NCBI GenBank assembly: GCA_964006375.1
Contig: OZ023265.1
Span: 113,229,084-113,293,083 of the forward strand
DNA length: 64,000 nucleotides
Source: Tillus elongatus
Lineage: Eukaryota; Arthropoda; Insecta; Coleoptera; Cleridae
Direction: 5' to 3'
The translations under genes and the position numbers were made by a program. Under the pieces are notes generated by a model that did not search any database, was not told the origin of the DNA, and saw only the letters and a program-made list of their open reading frames with translations. This document shows positions 12,414 through 32,869 of this stretch, one piece after another. Each line of letters opens with the position of its first letter. Within the stretch, counting starts at the first letter, position 1.

Positions 12414-13950
12414 CAGGGTGAAACACCCAAATGGATTCCATTATCTCAATTATTGTGCATATTTATAAAAAATTCCGAAAGACCTTCTTTTTAGATTGAA
12501 AAATGACATCCTACAACGTAGGATTATTACCTCCACATTTAACCCCCTTTGAGGGGCAGTTTTAACCCGCAAATTTTAAATAGGGAGTAGGACCTTGTGA
12601 TACCTCATTTGAAGCACCTCTTTTTTCACTATTTAAAACTGCTGTGGTTTTAGGACGTATTACAAAATATAACAGTCAAAAAATTCATTTGGTTGACGCA
12701 TTGCGCTACAACATATTAAAAAATTAATAACTAATAACGTTTCAATCCTCGTAATGAGAAAGCAAGCAAAAACAGTTTAGTGTCCTTTTTGAACTGTATC
12801 AATTAAGAAGACAGCCATAAGTTATCACCATTCCTCATAAATGGCAATGTTTGTTTTGTTTATAATGACTTAGCAACTTTCTGTGTGATTGTAACAGCAT
12901 GACAGTGGTTGTCATTGTTAACGGCGATTTAGAGAAATGGTTTACCAAAAATCCATACAATAACAATTCCACCAAATATTGGTTACGGAGGTAAAAGACT
13001 GTCATAGATCGTAGTTGCTCGCTTATTTATGAAGAAATTTCCAGATTTGCCACCTACGTCCCAAGGAACAATAATATAGTTGAAAAGCAATTTCGCTGAG
13101 GTGCGAAATTTGTAAGGCAGACACAAAAAACTTCTAATGTACTAAGTAATGATACCAAATTAGAAGTAATGTTTGAGTTTAAGGAAAACGCACATACTTT
13201 GATTCGATAAGTAGCCACAACATTGGCTATTAGCCATTCATCGAATATTAACATAAAATCAAATGCATTCCTATAAATGGATACAAATTCATGGAACACC
13301 ATTTTGATGGACGAATGTGTTTTTGTGAACAAGTGATTACAAGGTTAGATGACAATGTTATCCAACTAAACATGGTTTTTTGATGCGCGAAGTTTTACAC
13401 TTAACGGCCATGCTAACTGGTTAAATAACAATCTGCACTAGCTAAGAAAATAACATTCGTAATGTACTGAAAAGGTTATTGTTTAGACAGGAATAGTTGA
13501 AAACAATTTAATTTTCCCTTTTTAGTTGATGGAAAATTGAATGGAAATAATTTATTAGCACTGCTGCAAAATAATGTTGTGCCAACTTTAACAAACTAAT
13601 ATCCTGATCAAGCAAGCCCATAATTTCCAGCGAATCTGATATGGGCTCAGCAGGATGGAGCACCAGCACATTACCAAATCCATGTTTGGCCGTACCTCGA
13701 CTTAATACTTCCAAATCGGTGAAAAGTGCGGAGACGGTCGTTATAATGACCAGGGCGATCACCAGATCTTACGCTATTAGACTTCTTTTTATAAATATAT
13801 GTGAAAAGGTTGGTATACAAAACCAAACCACGCGATTCAATAACGATTGCTTAGATCGGTTACGCTTCAGATGTTGATTTTTATGTACGAAAAGGATCCT
13901 GCCAAGGCATGCATCTCGAACATCTTCTACATTGTGATTTATATGTTTAA
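12414..13950 (+). pseudogene. Mariner-like (DUF4817) transposon remnant with transposase
   Basis: A TIR-like start TACAGGGTGAAACACCC lies at about 12413. The transposase remnant (about 12940-13950) reads LFMKKFPDLPPTSQGTI (helix-turn-helix near 13022-13075), WNTILMDECVF (13300, first catalytic Asp), LVDGKLNGNNLLALLQNN (13527-13580), WAQQDGAPAHYQ (13641-13675, second Asp) and GRSPDLTLLDFFL (13752-13790, third Asp). Many stops and frame changes. It runs directly into an AT-core copy at 13951, so its 3' end and right TIR are lost. Confidence 0.8.
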
Positions 13951-14071
13951 GTGAATTTTCTTTAATAAATTCACTAATAAGGAGACCTCGACTTTTGAAT
14001 TTTGAAACAATTTCTTCAAATGAGCGCGAACCCATATCCATGGTCAGTTTGGATATTTATATGTTTATATA
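13951..14071 (+). repeat. AT-core family, left half, interrupted by the 14072 transposon
   Basis: Contains the family start (GTGAATTTTCTTTAATAAATTCACTAAT hairpin), GGAGACCTCGACTTTTGAA, TTCTTCAAATGAGCGCGAA and GGTCAGTTT...TTATATGTTTATATA, which normally leads into the (AT)n core. Here the mariner-like element begins at that point; (AT)n and the right half resume at 17769. Confidence 0.8.
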
Positions 14072-14384
14072 CAGTGTGAATCAGACCACCCATACCAGTC
14101 CTTTATTGGCCTACTGGATCCTCCAAGGGAAAAAAACGTATGTTTGTATCCCCAAATCAGGTACGCTCTGTTGATTGGTCAACTTGCGGAGCAAACCGGA
14201 AATGGCTCGTTCTGACCTAAATTTTTGATTTTTAAATGGAACATGGTATTTTTTATCACAGATATAGGCTCATGTAAAAAAAATAAGAAACTTTTATCCG
14301 AACCACTTTCCTGATAGATGTCACCATTAACCTTGAAAATACATTTTAACAGCTCTTAACACAAACCAAGCCCAAGGAGGACTG

Positions 14385-16166
<1,782 letters not shown>

Positions 16167-16385
16167 ACTGGATGGCGGAAAATGTAAGCGTTCATAAATG
16201 TTTAAAGTGTCTGCCAGCTTGATTCACACATTTCTGGTTTTCAAAAAAACGCAAACAAGTGTCTACTAAACAAATACCAGATTTAAACATGAAAATGTCA
16301 GAAATAGACATTTCCGTCACACATTATCAATCATCTGGTCGCTGCTTCCTGAAATAATTGAAGTGTCCTTTTTGACAAGGCAAAG

Positions 16386-17400
16386 ATGTTCTACAACGAG
16401 GAAGGTTTCGATATGTTCATGGTGTTAGGCGGATGTCTTCATCATTACAGACAAGCCAAACGAATGTATGCAGAGACGTACCCTGACCGTGCTCTTCAAT
16501 CTCATAACGTTTTCGGGCACCTGGCGTATCAAATTCGAACAACCAACACAATAAGAATTATCAGGTTAGGCAGCCGGCAAGAAACGAAATGGCACCTAAC
16601 ATTTTGGCTGTCGTTGCTATGTACCCCTATATTTCAACCAGGAGGTTTGAAGTTGATTCCGGTGTGAGTCAGATGTCAATATGCAGGATTTTTTAAAGAT
16701 AACTGTTATCTCTACCACATTAACCTGCAACAGGCACTTGAACCAAGGGATTATCAAATACGTATCGATTTTTGTCAATGGCTGTTAACCTTGAGTTTTA
16801 TCGATCAATTGTCTGGACCAATTAGGCTTCATTTACAGCAACGGGGAGGTCAACATTCACAATGCCCATCACTAGTCTCAAGAAAAACCTTATTGGCTGC
16901 GAAAAGTGGACAACCAGCATTTGTGGAGCCTCAACACATGGTGTGGCCTCATCGTATGCGAGATTATCGGACACTACTTTTTCGATGGCATCCTAACTGG
17001 CCGTGTGCACGCTGATTTCATCGACAACGTCCCCTGTCAACTTCTGGAAGACCTCTCGCTCAATACACGAGTGTCCAAGTGAATGCATCAGAATAGTTGT
17101 CAAAGTCATTTTTCGCAGGAAGCACGTAATGTGACTGATAACCTGTACCCTGGATGGTGAATGGGAAGAGAAAAGCCTGTAGTGTGGCCGCCCCAGACCT
17201 GACACTCCTGGATTTTTTCTTTGTGGCCTGGGCAAAGATATTGATTACGGACAGTAGCCTACAACAAAAAACAATATGAAGGTGCGAATCCAAGAAGCCT
17301 GCCAGTCGTTGAGCGGTGTATAAATCTTGCGCGCTACCGACAGCGTTCGAACACGGATTCAGGAATGCGTGATTCAAGGTGGCAGACACTCGCATTTATG
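16386..17400 (+). pseudogene. Mariner-like (DUF4817) transposase
   Basis: Starts MFYNEEGFDMFMVLGGC with AKRMYAETYPDRALQSHN, the DUF4817 helix-turn-helix wording, from 16386. Later frames give LQQALEPRDYQIRIDFCQWL (about 16720-16785), and near the end APDLTLLDFFFVAW (17190-17230), the third catalytic-Asp block. The central QDGAP-type motif is not legible, and frames change several times. It would cut at the element's inverted ends; dead in this copy. It is closest in wording to the transposase at 49519-50643. Confidence 0.75.
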
Positions 17401-17766
17401 AACGCTTGCATTTTCTGCCATCCATTCTCCACACACACAATAGCCACGTCCTTGTCATTAGGTCTAGTTTATGTTAAGAGCAGTTAAAATTTATTTCCAA
17501 GGTTAATGGTGACATCTATCGGGAAAGTGGTTCGGATAAAAGTTTCTTATATTTTTTTACATGTAACCTAAATGTGTAATAAACAATACCAGTTTCTATT
17601 TAAAAAACCAATATTTGTGTCAGAACCACACATTTACGGTTTGTTCCTGAAGTTGACTATCACAAATCGAAAGAGCGTACCCGATTTTGGTATACAAACA
17701 TATCTTAATTTTATCCTTAGAGCATCCAGTATGCTAATAAACTACTAGTACGGGTGGTCTGATTCA

Positions 17767-18540
<774 letters not shown>

Positions 18541-19046
18541 TGGCGCATTTTTAGCGCAAAACTCAATATTATTGTTATTCTTACTATACAATATACGAGA
18601 AACAGTTCTATACGTTAATTATAGGGTACCTTGAGCTGCATCTTATAAAAATTATTTCGACAATCGCAATGGTCCATAAGTCGTTCGCGTTTTTTTTTTT
18701 TTCTAATTATTATAATATTATATTAATTATAGTATTTTTTTGATTTTCCATTTAATTGTTATTCATATTTATTTTCGAGTTATTTCAATTCTTTTGCAAC
18801 TTTTCGCATTTTTGACACATATCAAAATCACACATAGACACATAGAAGTCGGAGTCGCATATAAATGACGCATTCAGATAAGTTTCCGTTTATATTATTT
18901 CATAAAAAATCGAGATACCGTATTAACGGCGCTCTCAAATAGTGACTGAATTAAAAAAATCAAACTATCGTAACTCAATTGTTTCTTGTTTCAAATATAA
19001 CAGTCTGTATTTTGTGTTTCATAAGTGAAGTACATAATAAAAAAAA
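18541..19046. other. AT-core interior-like DNA, no gene
   Basis: Contains wording shared with AT-core copies (ATTATAGGGTACCTTGAGCTGCATCTT, CCATAAGTCGTT) but otherwise diverged. Related in reverse orientation to about 41560-41780 (ATTTTTGACACATATCAAAA against TTTTTGATATGTGCCAAAAA). Confidence 0.5.
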
Positions 19047-19900
<854 letters not shown>

Positions 19901-20141
19901 CTTAATTTCAAATAAGGTATCACAAGCCTCTACATCCTATTTAATAATTTAAGGGTTGCAACTGTTACTCGAAGGGGTTTGAATGTATGGGTGCAGCTTT
20001 GACGTTGCAGATTATTATTTTTTTATCTAAAATTAACGTGTTTCTTGATTTTTCATACATATGCACAATAAGTGAGATCCTGCACTTATTCCATTTCACT
20101 GTTCTACACTGTATACCAATTTAGCATACACTTGTATATCT

Positions 20142-20270
<129 letters not shown>

Positions 20271-20311
20271 TCGTCGGGAATGGTCGTAAGAGCAAACCGT
20301 TCTGTATGCTT

Positions 20312-21740
<1,429 letters not shown>

Positions 21741-22675
21741 TATTATATATACCTACTAGTATTCCCTGTAAAATTTCACTGAGTGCTTCTGCAATTGTTT
21801 ATGTCGACACGATTAAAATTATGCATCTTAAAATCGAATATTTCATTGTGATGTGAAAACTGTATAATATTTTGCGATACAATTTATAGAAAGTACACTA
21901 TATCTGTCTCGTAGGAGATAAAAAAACCGCAAAAGAAAATAGCGTTAATTATTGATGGAAACATAAAGTTTCTTATACCCTTGCATAATTGACAAAATAC
22001 AATGCACCGTAATATTTGCAATTTTCCGTGAATATAGGTAGTAAGTTTATAAAAAGGATGTTTATTTTAAATGGATAGTGTAAGGTTGTTTAAAAATAGA
22101 AAATTGCAAAAGTGAATGCTGTGGTCACGTAAACAATCATGTCAATCACGGCTACTTCCACAAAGATTTCCCCATAAACTCTAATAGTGTTTTATAAACC
22201 GTTTGATATTATGTCACAAAAATTTAACGAGCTGATTTCGCTTCATGTATAAAGATGTGTGCGGTGGGACGCACCTTGATGTTATATCTTATTTATGATT
22301 TTTTTTGCCCCTGCTTGGTAAAACCATTGCATTACTACATATAGATGTAGATACTTCTTCTCTGGCTTCACAAGTGCACTTTTAAAGCCAAGAAAGAAGT
22401 CTCTACATTTGCGCTCTGTTGTAGTTTGTGTTTCTTAATACTTCTTATACATTTGAGTAAATATCTTGTTATCTTATATTTACTATTTTAGCTAAACTGA
22501 GTAAAGGGCAATAATTACAATGCAACGTGAGTCCGAAGAAAAGCGCCACAGAGCAACAAAAATCTTGATAAACATTATTATTTTACACCTAGTGGTTTTA
22601 ATAGCATTTTTAAAAAGCCAATTTACAGCTGATATTTTCCACTGAAAATACATTGACAACTTTTCTAGGTAAGGG
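21741..22675. other. No gene seen
   Basis: AT-rich DNA with no recognisable repeat signature or reading frame. Confidence 0.4.
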
Positions 22676-22687
22676 ATGAAGATAAGA

Positions 22688-22900
22688 GCACAAAAATGGG
22701 AATCTATTAAATATGTTGTAAGGATTGTAAACTTAAATATGTTAGACAAACTAAAACATTTTAAGAAAGCGCAATTGGGTTATGGCAGTATTAATAAACC
22801 ATATATTGCTCAGTATATTTGGGATAATAACCATCATGTAGATAGAGAAAGACCCAAGTTAATCCGAAATGTCACGCGAAAGTTAGACGCATACTAAAGT
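22688..22900 (+). pseudogene. GIY-YIG endonuclease fragment, Penelope-like
   Basis: In one frame CCKDCKLKYVRQTKTF, which resembles the C-x2-C-x3-YVGQT core of the GIY-YIG nuclease of Penelope-like elements. It shifts into another frame as INKPYIAQYIWDNNHHVD and RPKLIRNVTRKLDAY, the usual C-terminal part (HxxxxNH region). The conserved glycine of YVGQT is replaced by Arg here. No RT is seen upstream. It could also be the GIY-YIG domain of another retroelement. Confidence 0.55.
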
Positions 22901-22914
22901 AAGAACAAGTTGTC

Positions 22915-23125
22915 AATGAATACGTGTTACAAATTTATAGGGCCCGTAAGAAACGCAAAAATAGACGGAAAATTTTTAATAATATGTGTCGTTGGAGCTT
23001 TGGTTTTTCAGGTACAGGATGGTAAATTCGTTTAAAAAAAATTCAATATTTTTTGAATACCTAAAAATTGGCTGATCGAAATAACTAGAAATTTAGTAGA
23101 GTAGTTGTGCTAACTGTAGTAATAT
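22915..23125. repeat. Inverted arm, left (pairs with 27455-27640)
   Basis: TACAAATTTATAG, AAAAATAGACGGAAA, ATTTTTTTGAATACCTAAAAATTGGCTGATCG and GTAGTTGTGCTA recur as the reverse complement at 27455-27640. It includes TACAGGATGG, a mariner-like TIR start, but similarity extends on both sides of that point, so the arm is larger than a simple TIR. Confidence 0.65.
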
Positions 23126-23394
23126 TTAATCTACTGGTGGGTAAGTTATTACTTTTTTAAATAATTTCTATACCACTGACTTTAATGAAAATGTGACATT
23201 TTTCCTAGATACCTCGTTTTATTTTGGGAAGAAAAGTCATTTAACGTTTTCGTCGTGGAACCTACGGCTGAAAAGTGTTCGAAATAGTTTTTTAGATCTT
23301 GCAGAAGACAGAAACGTTTAAAATAAATTGACCTAACTGCGGAGTTTGAAAAAATCGTCAAACTGAGGTTTGGTGCCTTTGGTGCCTCATAAGA

Positions 23395-24060
23395 TAGAGC
23401 AAAATCCATCCGTTAGCAGTCAAAACGTTGGACATATCATGGGTGTGAAGCAGTAAGTGTTTGGAAAAATTTGTGTGAGCAACTGCTTCACGCCTTTTAT
23501 GTACAAAGGGTTCAAGAAATAACTCCAGTCGATTTCCCACCACTAATAAACTTTTAGGGTTTCCTCGTTCAACGTTGCCAGTTGCAAGCACAATTTTCAC
23601 GGGTTGTGCTTTTTACCGAAGAGGCATGCGTCAGAAGAGAAGGCATTTTCAATTGTCGTAATAGCCAGTATTGGCCGGCGATAATCCGCACGCCATTGCA
23701 CAACTAAATTTCAGCACAAGATCAATGTCAACGTGTGTGCTGGTATTATCGAAAGCCACTTGATTGGTCTGTACCTTCTCCGAAATGGTCTAACTGATCC
23801 TATTTATTTGACATTCTTGCGACAAGTATTTCATAAATTGTTGGAGGAAGTACCGTTGGAAATTCGTCAAGAGATGTGGCTGCAGCATTAAGGGACAGCA
23901 GCTCACTGGTTGCTTGATGTCTGGATGGAACTAAGTGTAAGTGTAACACCACCAGATTTTTAATGGGGTCATATTAGTGGTGTAGTTCATAAAGCAGCTG
24001 TTGAATCTGAAGAAGATTTAGTAGCACATATTTTAGTTGCAACACAAGAGATCGAGACAA
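23395..24060 (+). pseudogene. Mariner-like (DUF4817) transposase fragment
   Basis: Conceptual pieces: NPSVSSQNVGHIMGVKQ (23407-23455, helix-turn-helix), VQEITPVDFPPLINF (about 23510-23555), VVLFTEEACVRREGIFN and RNSQYWPA (23605-23675, first catalytic-Asp region), INVNVCAGIIESHLIGLYLL (23720-23775), YLTFLRQVFHKLLEEVPLEI (23810-23865), then AAHWLL, and WGHISGVVHKAAVE near 23965-24005, the end of the DDE domain. The third Asp block is degraded. Stops and at least one frameshift are present. Confidence 0.8.
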
Positions 24061-24295
24061 CGCCTGGGATTTTCAACAGTCGACATTAATGTCCCTCCAA
24101 GAAGCATTATCAACATATATTGTAATGCTTCAAAAAATATTGTGATCATTGTTAGTTGTGTAACACGACAAAAACGTAAGATGACTTTCCTTCCAAAAAC
24201 ACAGCAAGGTCCCTATAAAAAATGTAACATTTGCTTTAAACTGAGTGGCATAGAAATGATTAAAAAAAGAAACAACATACCCAGATCCTCGCCGC

Positions 24296-27300
<3,005 letters not shown>

Positions 27301-27454
27301 TTTACATATTACTTTGTTTAATCTTTTCCAACCACTCAATCTCAATAATAATTTCGCAATCTGTAGCAAAATTTTAGTTTTTGTATATTTACAGGATAGA
27401 TCTATCATCTTTGCATTAGGTCTGTATTAGTAATACTAAAATAATAATCTCCTT

Positions 27455-27640
27455 CAACTAGCACAACTACTGTAACAAATTTATAGTTATTCCGATCAGC
27501 CAATTCTTAGATATTCAAAAAAATTCGAAATATTTTTATACCCTGTATACAGAAAAGTAAAGCTTCGGCGACACATGCCTATATAAATATTTCCGTCTAC
27601 TTTGGCATTTCCTACATGATCTATAAATTTGTAACCATAT
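27455..27640. repeat. Inverted arm, right (pairs with 22915-23125)
   Basis: Reverse complement of the left arm, about 75-80% alike by eye: TAGCACAACTACTG, CGATCAGCCAATTCTTAGATATTC, ATACCCTGTA, TTTCCGTCTACTTT. Confidence 0.65.
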
Positions 27641-27699
27641 TCATTAGAAATTTCAATAATATTGTCGAACAGGCAAAGTGTAGTGTAAAGGAAATTACC

Positions 27700-28066
27700 A
27701 ACTGATCTTCGAGATAAAGCTCATGATTCTCAAAAATACCGGTCAACATTGAATAAATGGTATTTTCCAATAACTGCAAATACATATATTCAGTCAGATT
27801 ACCCGGTAGAAAAAAGGACCAAGAATATGGTGACCAAAAATTCCAGGCCACATATTGAGTGAAGTCGGGTGTTGTGTGTGGATTCCGTGAAATATTATAG
27901 GATTCAAATTGACCCAAATAGTGACAATTAAGATGATCCACGGTACCGTTTAATAAAAACGAACACTCATCTGAAAACCAAATATTAAAAAGAAAATTCT
28001 AGTGATTCGCCACTCATTTACTTATCACTTCATCTTCATTTAGTTCCTGGGCAAGATGGATATCGT
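27700..28066 (-). pseudogene. Mariner-like transposase fragment, same family as 38650-39722
   Basis: Minus-strand reading from 28066: NDIHLAQELNEDEV, FLFNIWFSDECSFLLNGT (first Asp region), DHLNCHYLGQFES, RNPHTTPDFTQYVAWNF (in place of PQKLNVW), LENTIYSMLTGIFENHELYL and EDQLV, where it stops matching. It shares phrases with the transposase at 38650-39722 (FLFNICFSDECTFLLNST, NQLVFQQDGA). Both ends are cut: by the inverted arm at 27640-27700 and by the BEL/Pao sequence at 28067. Confidence 0.75.
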
Positions 28067-29040
28067 TTGAAAGATGTAAGTAACACTAAAACAGAAGTTA
28101 GTGACAATGAAAAAGATTTTAAAGGTGGTAAGCAGTATGATAATGATGCATTATCAGAAAATGTAAATAGTCATAACAATACTCTTGAAAAAATACTACT
28201 GGGACAAACTATAGATAAAGAACTTTCAATTTTTACTGGAAATCCAAAAGAATGGCTTAGTTTTTATAGCCAGTACATACATACAATATACACTCATTGA
28301 CCAATCAGGAAAAAATATGTACAGTGAGAAAATCATTAAAGGGAGATACTCGTCGAGCAGTTCAGGGATTAATAATCACCATGTCTGTTGAAGCTTCTTC
28401 ATCTTATGAAAATATTGGAAAATAAATTCGGGAGACCAGATATTATTGTAAAGACATTAGTAAGTGAAGCCAAAAGTTTTTCAATTGTAAGAAATAATGA
28501 TTTTCTGGCACTTTCTACTATTGCAGAAACTGTAAATAATCTAGCACTAACTTTTGAGTCATTGAATATGAATAATTATATGTCTTGCCCACAACTGATG
28601 GATGACTTAATGCAGAAACTCTCATATATTATGCAGCTATCCTGGAGTGAAAAGCTTGCTAGTAGTAGTTATTCTTTAAAGGATTTTAGAAATTGGATTT
28701 GTAGTAAAGCTCAAGCTGCCAGTTACATCCAGACTATATCAACTCAGAAAGTTTTAAATAATGACCAAAGAGCACTAGTAATTGTTGGAGATAAAAAGCA
28801 AGTGTTACCCGTAAAAAAACTGCACATAAACGTAAAGTGTTTTTAGGTAAGAGTGTAGCAGATAGGCGGAAAGTAGTCAAAGACAACAAAATGTGTTTTT
28901 GCTGTTTAAAGTCCTTACATAGAATCACAGATTGTAGAAGTAAACGTAAATGTGGCAGTGAAAACTGTGAGAAAATCCATAACAGACTTCTCCATTTTGA
29001 AGGTAAAAAGGAAAGTGGTGTTAGAACAATAACACAGTAA
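28067..29040 (+). pseudogene. BEL/Pao gag with zinc knuckle
   Basis: The frame opens near LKDVSNTKTEVSD, then ELSIFTGNPKEWLSFYSQY, the DUF1759-type opening of Pao gag. A shift leads to TVRKSLKGDTRRAVQGLI and (28388-28846) KLLHLMKILENKFGRPDIIV..., the helical capsid-like region. 28837-29040 contains a CX2CX4HX4C knuckle (CFCCLKSLHRITDC) and a second Cys-rich stretch (KRKCGSENCEKIHNRLLH) typical of BEL. Gag packages the element RNA. The N-terminal part of gag before the DUF1759 block is short or absent, and frames break at about 28300, 28390 and 28840. Confidence 0.85.
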
Positions 29041-29125
29041 CAACCAAAATGATCAGAAGAGTTATGATTATGGCAAAATAGCAGGACCTTCCAAACAGAC
29101 AGTTGCATATACAGCTCCAAACTAT

Positions 29126-29431
29126 ATGAATCAAATTCTACTCAAAATAGCACCAGTGATTATACGAACAAAAAATACTGAAATCACGATTTATGCACTG
29201 TTTGATGAAAGTTCCACAATTACTCTTTTAGATGAAGAATTGGCAAATGAACTTGACCTATATGAAAAGGAAAGTACTTTAAATCTAAGGTGGACAGACA
29301 AAAATAGTTTGAAACATTCAAGAACTAGAAAAGTCAACTTTGACAGTGCTGCCCTTGATAAAAAAAAGGATTTTATAATATGGAAAATGTATGTACTATA
29401 CGAGATTTATAAGTACCTGTGCAGAATGTGA
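29126..29431 (+). pseudogene. BEL/Pao aspartic protease region
   Basis: An open frame with TKNTEITIYALFDESSTITLLDEEL: the ALFDxxST block corresponds to the D-S/T-G active-site region of DUF1758 proteases. The usual glycine-rich FDEGST reads FDESST here, so the catalytic loop is altered. NSLKHSRTRKVNFD follows, and the frame ends at 29431. The protease would cut the Gag-Pol polyprotein. Confidence 0.75.
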
Positions 29432-31465
29432 ATGCTAGTCGCCTCAGAAAGAAATGGAAGCACCTAGAAAATATACATTTTCCAAGCATAGAAAATGTGT
29501 AACCCAAATTATTAATAGGTCAAAATTACTGGGAACTTATCGTCACTAGACAGCTTATAGAAGGTCCAAAAAACTCACCTCTGCTTTCAAATACTAAATT
29601 TGGTTTCGTCGTCCACGGTAACATAAATCAATTTAAAGGAAAAATTGACAACTTCACAAATTTTCATTTAAATTTAGACATAAAAAAGGAACAGCCGAAT
29701 GAAGAACTTTAAAATTTAGTTAAATACTTCTTTACTACTGAATAGTTAGGAATAAAATATCAAAACCTGAAACATCAAACAAAAGAAGATGAGCAAGCAG
29801 AAAATTTATTAAAAAGAATATCAAGAAGAAAAGATGATAGATGGGAAAGTGGTCTCTTGTGGAGAAATGAGGAAGGAGGTCTTCCTAATAGCAAAAGCAC
29901 AGCGATACAAAGATTTAGGTCTATAGAAAAAAATATGACTATGAACAAGGAGTTTTTCAATGCGTATTCCCAAAAAAATGTTGAATATGTAGAAAATATG
30001 CTAGACTAAAGAAGATTAAGAAGAGCATCAAGAAAAAGTTTGACATTTACCTCAATTTGGGGTAATGAGCACTAACAAACCATACAAGCTACGATTTGTA
30101 ATAGATTCAGCTGCAAAAGTTCAAGGTAAAAATCTAAATGATTACTTATTAAAAGGACCAGATCTATATAAGAGTTTAGTTGGTATTATATGGAAATTTA
30201 AAGAAAATCTGATATCATTTTCAGCCGATATTAGAGAAATGTTCCATATGGTATTAATTAGAAATGAAGATCAACAGGCCCAAAGGTTTTTATGGAGAAA
30301 CAGTCCCACAGAAAACTTTGATATCTATGTTATGCAAGTCATGGTTTCTGATGCAGTATCTTCACCGTATACTACACAGTATATAAACAACAGAAATGCT
30401 TTAGAATTTGAAGATTTGTATCCAGACGCAGTGGAAGCAATTATTAAACGACATTACATGGATGATTATTTAGAAAGTTCAGAGAGTACGGAGAAAGCTG
30501 CAAAGTTAATAAATGAAGTAATATCAATCCACAAGAAAGGAGGTTTTGAATTAAGAGGGTGGGTCTGCAATTCTGAAGAAGTTCTCAAAAACTATATACC
30601 AGAAAACGTTCGGACTACAGAAAAATTGTTTGAAGATCGTGGAATATCGCAGAGGGTATTGGGATTAAAATGAGAACCTAAGGAAGATATTTTAAGTTTT
30701 CCTCTGAATTTATACAGAATTGATAAAGAAATTTTATCAGGTAGTATCGTACCAACACAAAGACAGATGTTAAAAGTTATTGTGTCTATTTTTGACCCAC
30801 TAGGATTACTTGAACATTATATAGTAAAGTCTAAAATTTTAATGGAGAAAATTTGGAAAAGCGGTTTGGATTGAGATGACAAAATTTCAGACCTAGATAA
30901 TAAGAAATGGTCATCATGTATTAAGGGATTAAAAATAATTTCTAAGTTACAAATTCAAAGATGCTATAATTTAAATTACTTTAATGTTAGAAACTTACAA
31001 CTATATGTATTTTGTGATGCAAGCCAACAATCATTTGCAGCAGCTGCCTATTCTCGTTTTGAAGTGGGATAAATAATTATAGTTTGCCTTATAAAAAATC
31101 AAGTAAGTTCTTTGAAACCAATGACAATATCCAGATTAGAGCTGCAATCAGCAGTAATAGGGAGCCGTTTAGCAAACATTAAACGAAACGAACACACCAT
31201 TAAAATTAACCAAACCGTATTTTGGTCAGATTCTACAACGGTACTCTCTTGACTGCGGTCAGAAAGTGTAAACTTACGATCATTCGTAAGTCATAGAGTA
31301 GGAGAAATTTCAGCAATTACAGAAGCATCTCAATGGAGTTGGATACCCTCAAAACTCAACATAGCAGATGAAGCAACAAGAGACGACGAAGAAATCGACT
31401 TATCAACAGTAAGCAGATGGTTAAAAGGTCCTGAGTTTCTATATTTACCCCCTTGTTTCTGACCA
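29432..31465 (+). pseudogene. BEL/Pao reverse transcriptase and RNase H
   Basis: Broken pieces from 29432 are followed by an open RT segment at 30065-30673: YKLRFVIDSAAKVQGKNLND (finger), LISFSADIREMFHMVLI (palm A with the Asp of SADI), QAQRFLWRN, and KRHYMDDYLESS (YMDD catalytic pair, about 30450-30480). KGGFELRGWVCNS is the BEL connection motif. Downstream pieces FDPLGLLEH (30790-30815) and YVFCDASQQSFAAAAYS (31008-31060; FCDAS is the RNase H first Asp), FWSDSTTVLS (31210-31240) and the WIPSKLNIADEATR block (31340-31380) complete the RT-RNase H module. Stops at about 30671, 30873, 31068 and 31250. Confidence 0.88.
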
Positions 31466-31689
31466 GAAGAAAATTTCGCCCTAAAAAAGCCAAGCATGGA
31501 AGAAAATGACTACGAAGCAGTTTTAATCAATCATGAAATCAAAGAAAATTTCTCCCTTCCTGACATCAAAATTTTCTAATTATATAAAATTAATCAGGAC
31601 TACCGCATATGTTTTTAAATCCATAAAAATCTCTCAGAAAAGAGAAACATGTAAAGAGATTCCATGTAAAGCTTAAAACTGCAGAGAAG

Positions 31690-32656
31690 TTTTTGTGTTT
31701 AAAAACCGAAAAGGATTCATTTCCTACAGATTATAGACTACTTTCAAAAGCAAAAGTTGTAAGCAAAGAGAGTCGTATATATAGATTGTCTCATATTTCA
31801 AAAGAAGGTCTTATATGCATTGATGGCAAAATTGACAATGCTCCGGGTCTAGACATAGAAACTAAAAGTCCATTGATTCTTGATGGACAGCATTGTTTTA
31901 GTAAGTTACTAATAAAGTAGTACCATGAAAAAAAACATGTGGGGTAGAACTCGTGTGCAATGAGATAAGACAAAGATTTTGCTATACAGGCAATTAGAAA
32001 ATACATAGCAAGAAGAGGGCAGCCAAAGATCATGTGGAGTGATAATGGAACCAATTTAAAGTCTTCAGATAAAGAATTGAAACTAGAATTAAAGAAAATG
32101 GATTAGGGTCTGGTAGAAAGAAAATGAGTCACAGAAGACATAGAATGGAAATTCACGCCTCCAGGTGGCCCTCATATGGGGGCAGTGTGGGAGAAACTAG
32201 TGAGAAGTGTAAAGGATACCATGAAGGTGATACTAAAAGAGAAAATACCCAAATTTGAGGTACTCCGAACGGTCTTTGCAGAAATCGAACACACCGTTAA
32301 TAGTAGACCACTCACATATATATCATCAGATTTTGGTAATTTATAAAGTTTATCCCTAAATCATTTTCTTATTGGGACATCAAGTATTGCAAAACCATTT
32401 TGTATTTTTCAGAAAAAGTGACTTTAAGAAAACAATCGATGCACTGGTTAGTCAAAAAGGAAACATGAAAAAGGATGAAATTGTAATCGTAATGGGCAAT
32501 CAGTTACCTCGAAACAACTGGCCACTTGGAGTAGTTGAAGAAATTTACCCTTCAAAGGAAGGAAAAAGTAGAATTGCTGATGTGAAAACCAAAACAGGAG
32601 TATATAGGAGGCCGGTATCACAAATTTGTCCTATAGAAATGTTAGAAGACAATTAG
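31690..32656 (+). pseudogene. BEL/Pao integrase
   Basis: 31693-31920 contains ESRIYRLSHISKEGLI and SPLILDGQH (N-terminal integrase region: ILP..H). Later frames show RKYIARRGQPKIMWSDNGTN (about 32000-32055, second catalytic Asp), WKFTPPGGPHMGAVWEKL (32140-32200, third catalytic position region; GGAWE becomes GAVWE), and HTVNSRPLTYISSD (32290-32330). The terminal open frame (32372-32656) reads VIVMGNQLPRNNWPLGVVEE and YRRPVSQICPIEML, the BEL C-terminal domain. It would insert cDNA into the genome. Stops at 31917, 32103 and 32344. Confidence 0.85.
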
Positions 32657-32869
32657 ATTATATTTAGGGCGGAGAAATGTTAAAATTAGATATCATGTTT
32701 GCATGTTACCCTTGTTTTTTGTTATTTTTGATGATAGTTTTGTTTTTATTGATATCAACAGTGTTGTTTGACAGATAGAGTAAATAAATACTTATAATGT
32801 TAGAGCTACATACCTTTTATAGTTATAGTAAATAGTTTATAGTAAAAGACTAGTTCTAACAGTTGGTGT

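Noticed and set aside
22676..22897. Stand-alone host nuclease gene
   Set aside because: Frameshifted within the GIY-YIG core, core glycine replaced, and surrounded by TE sequence.
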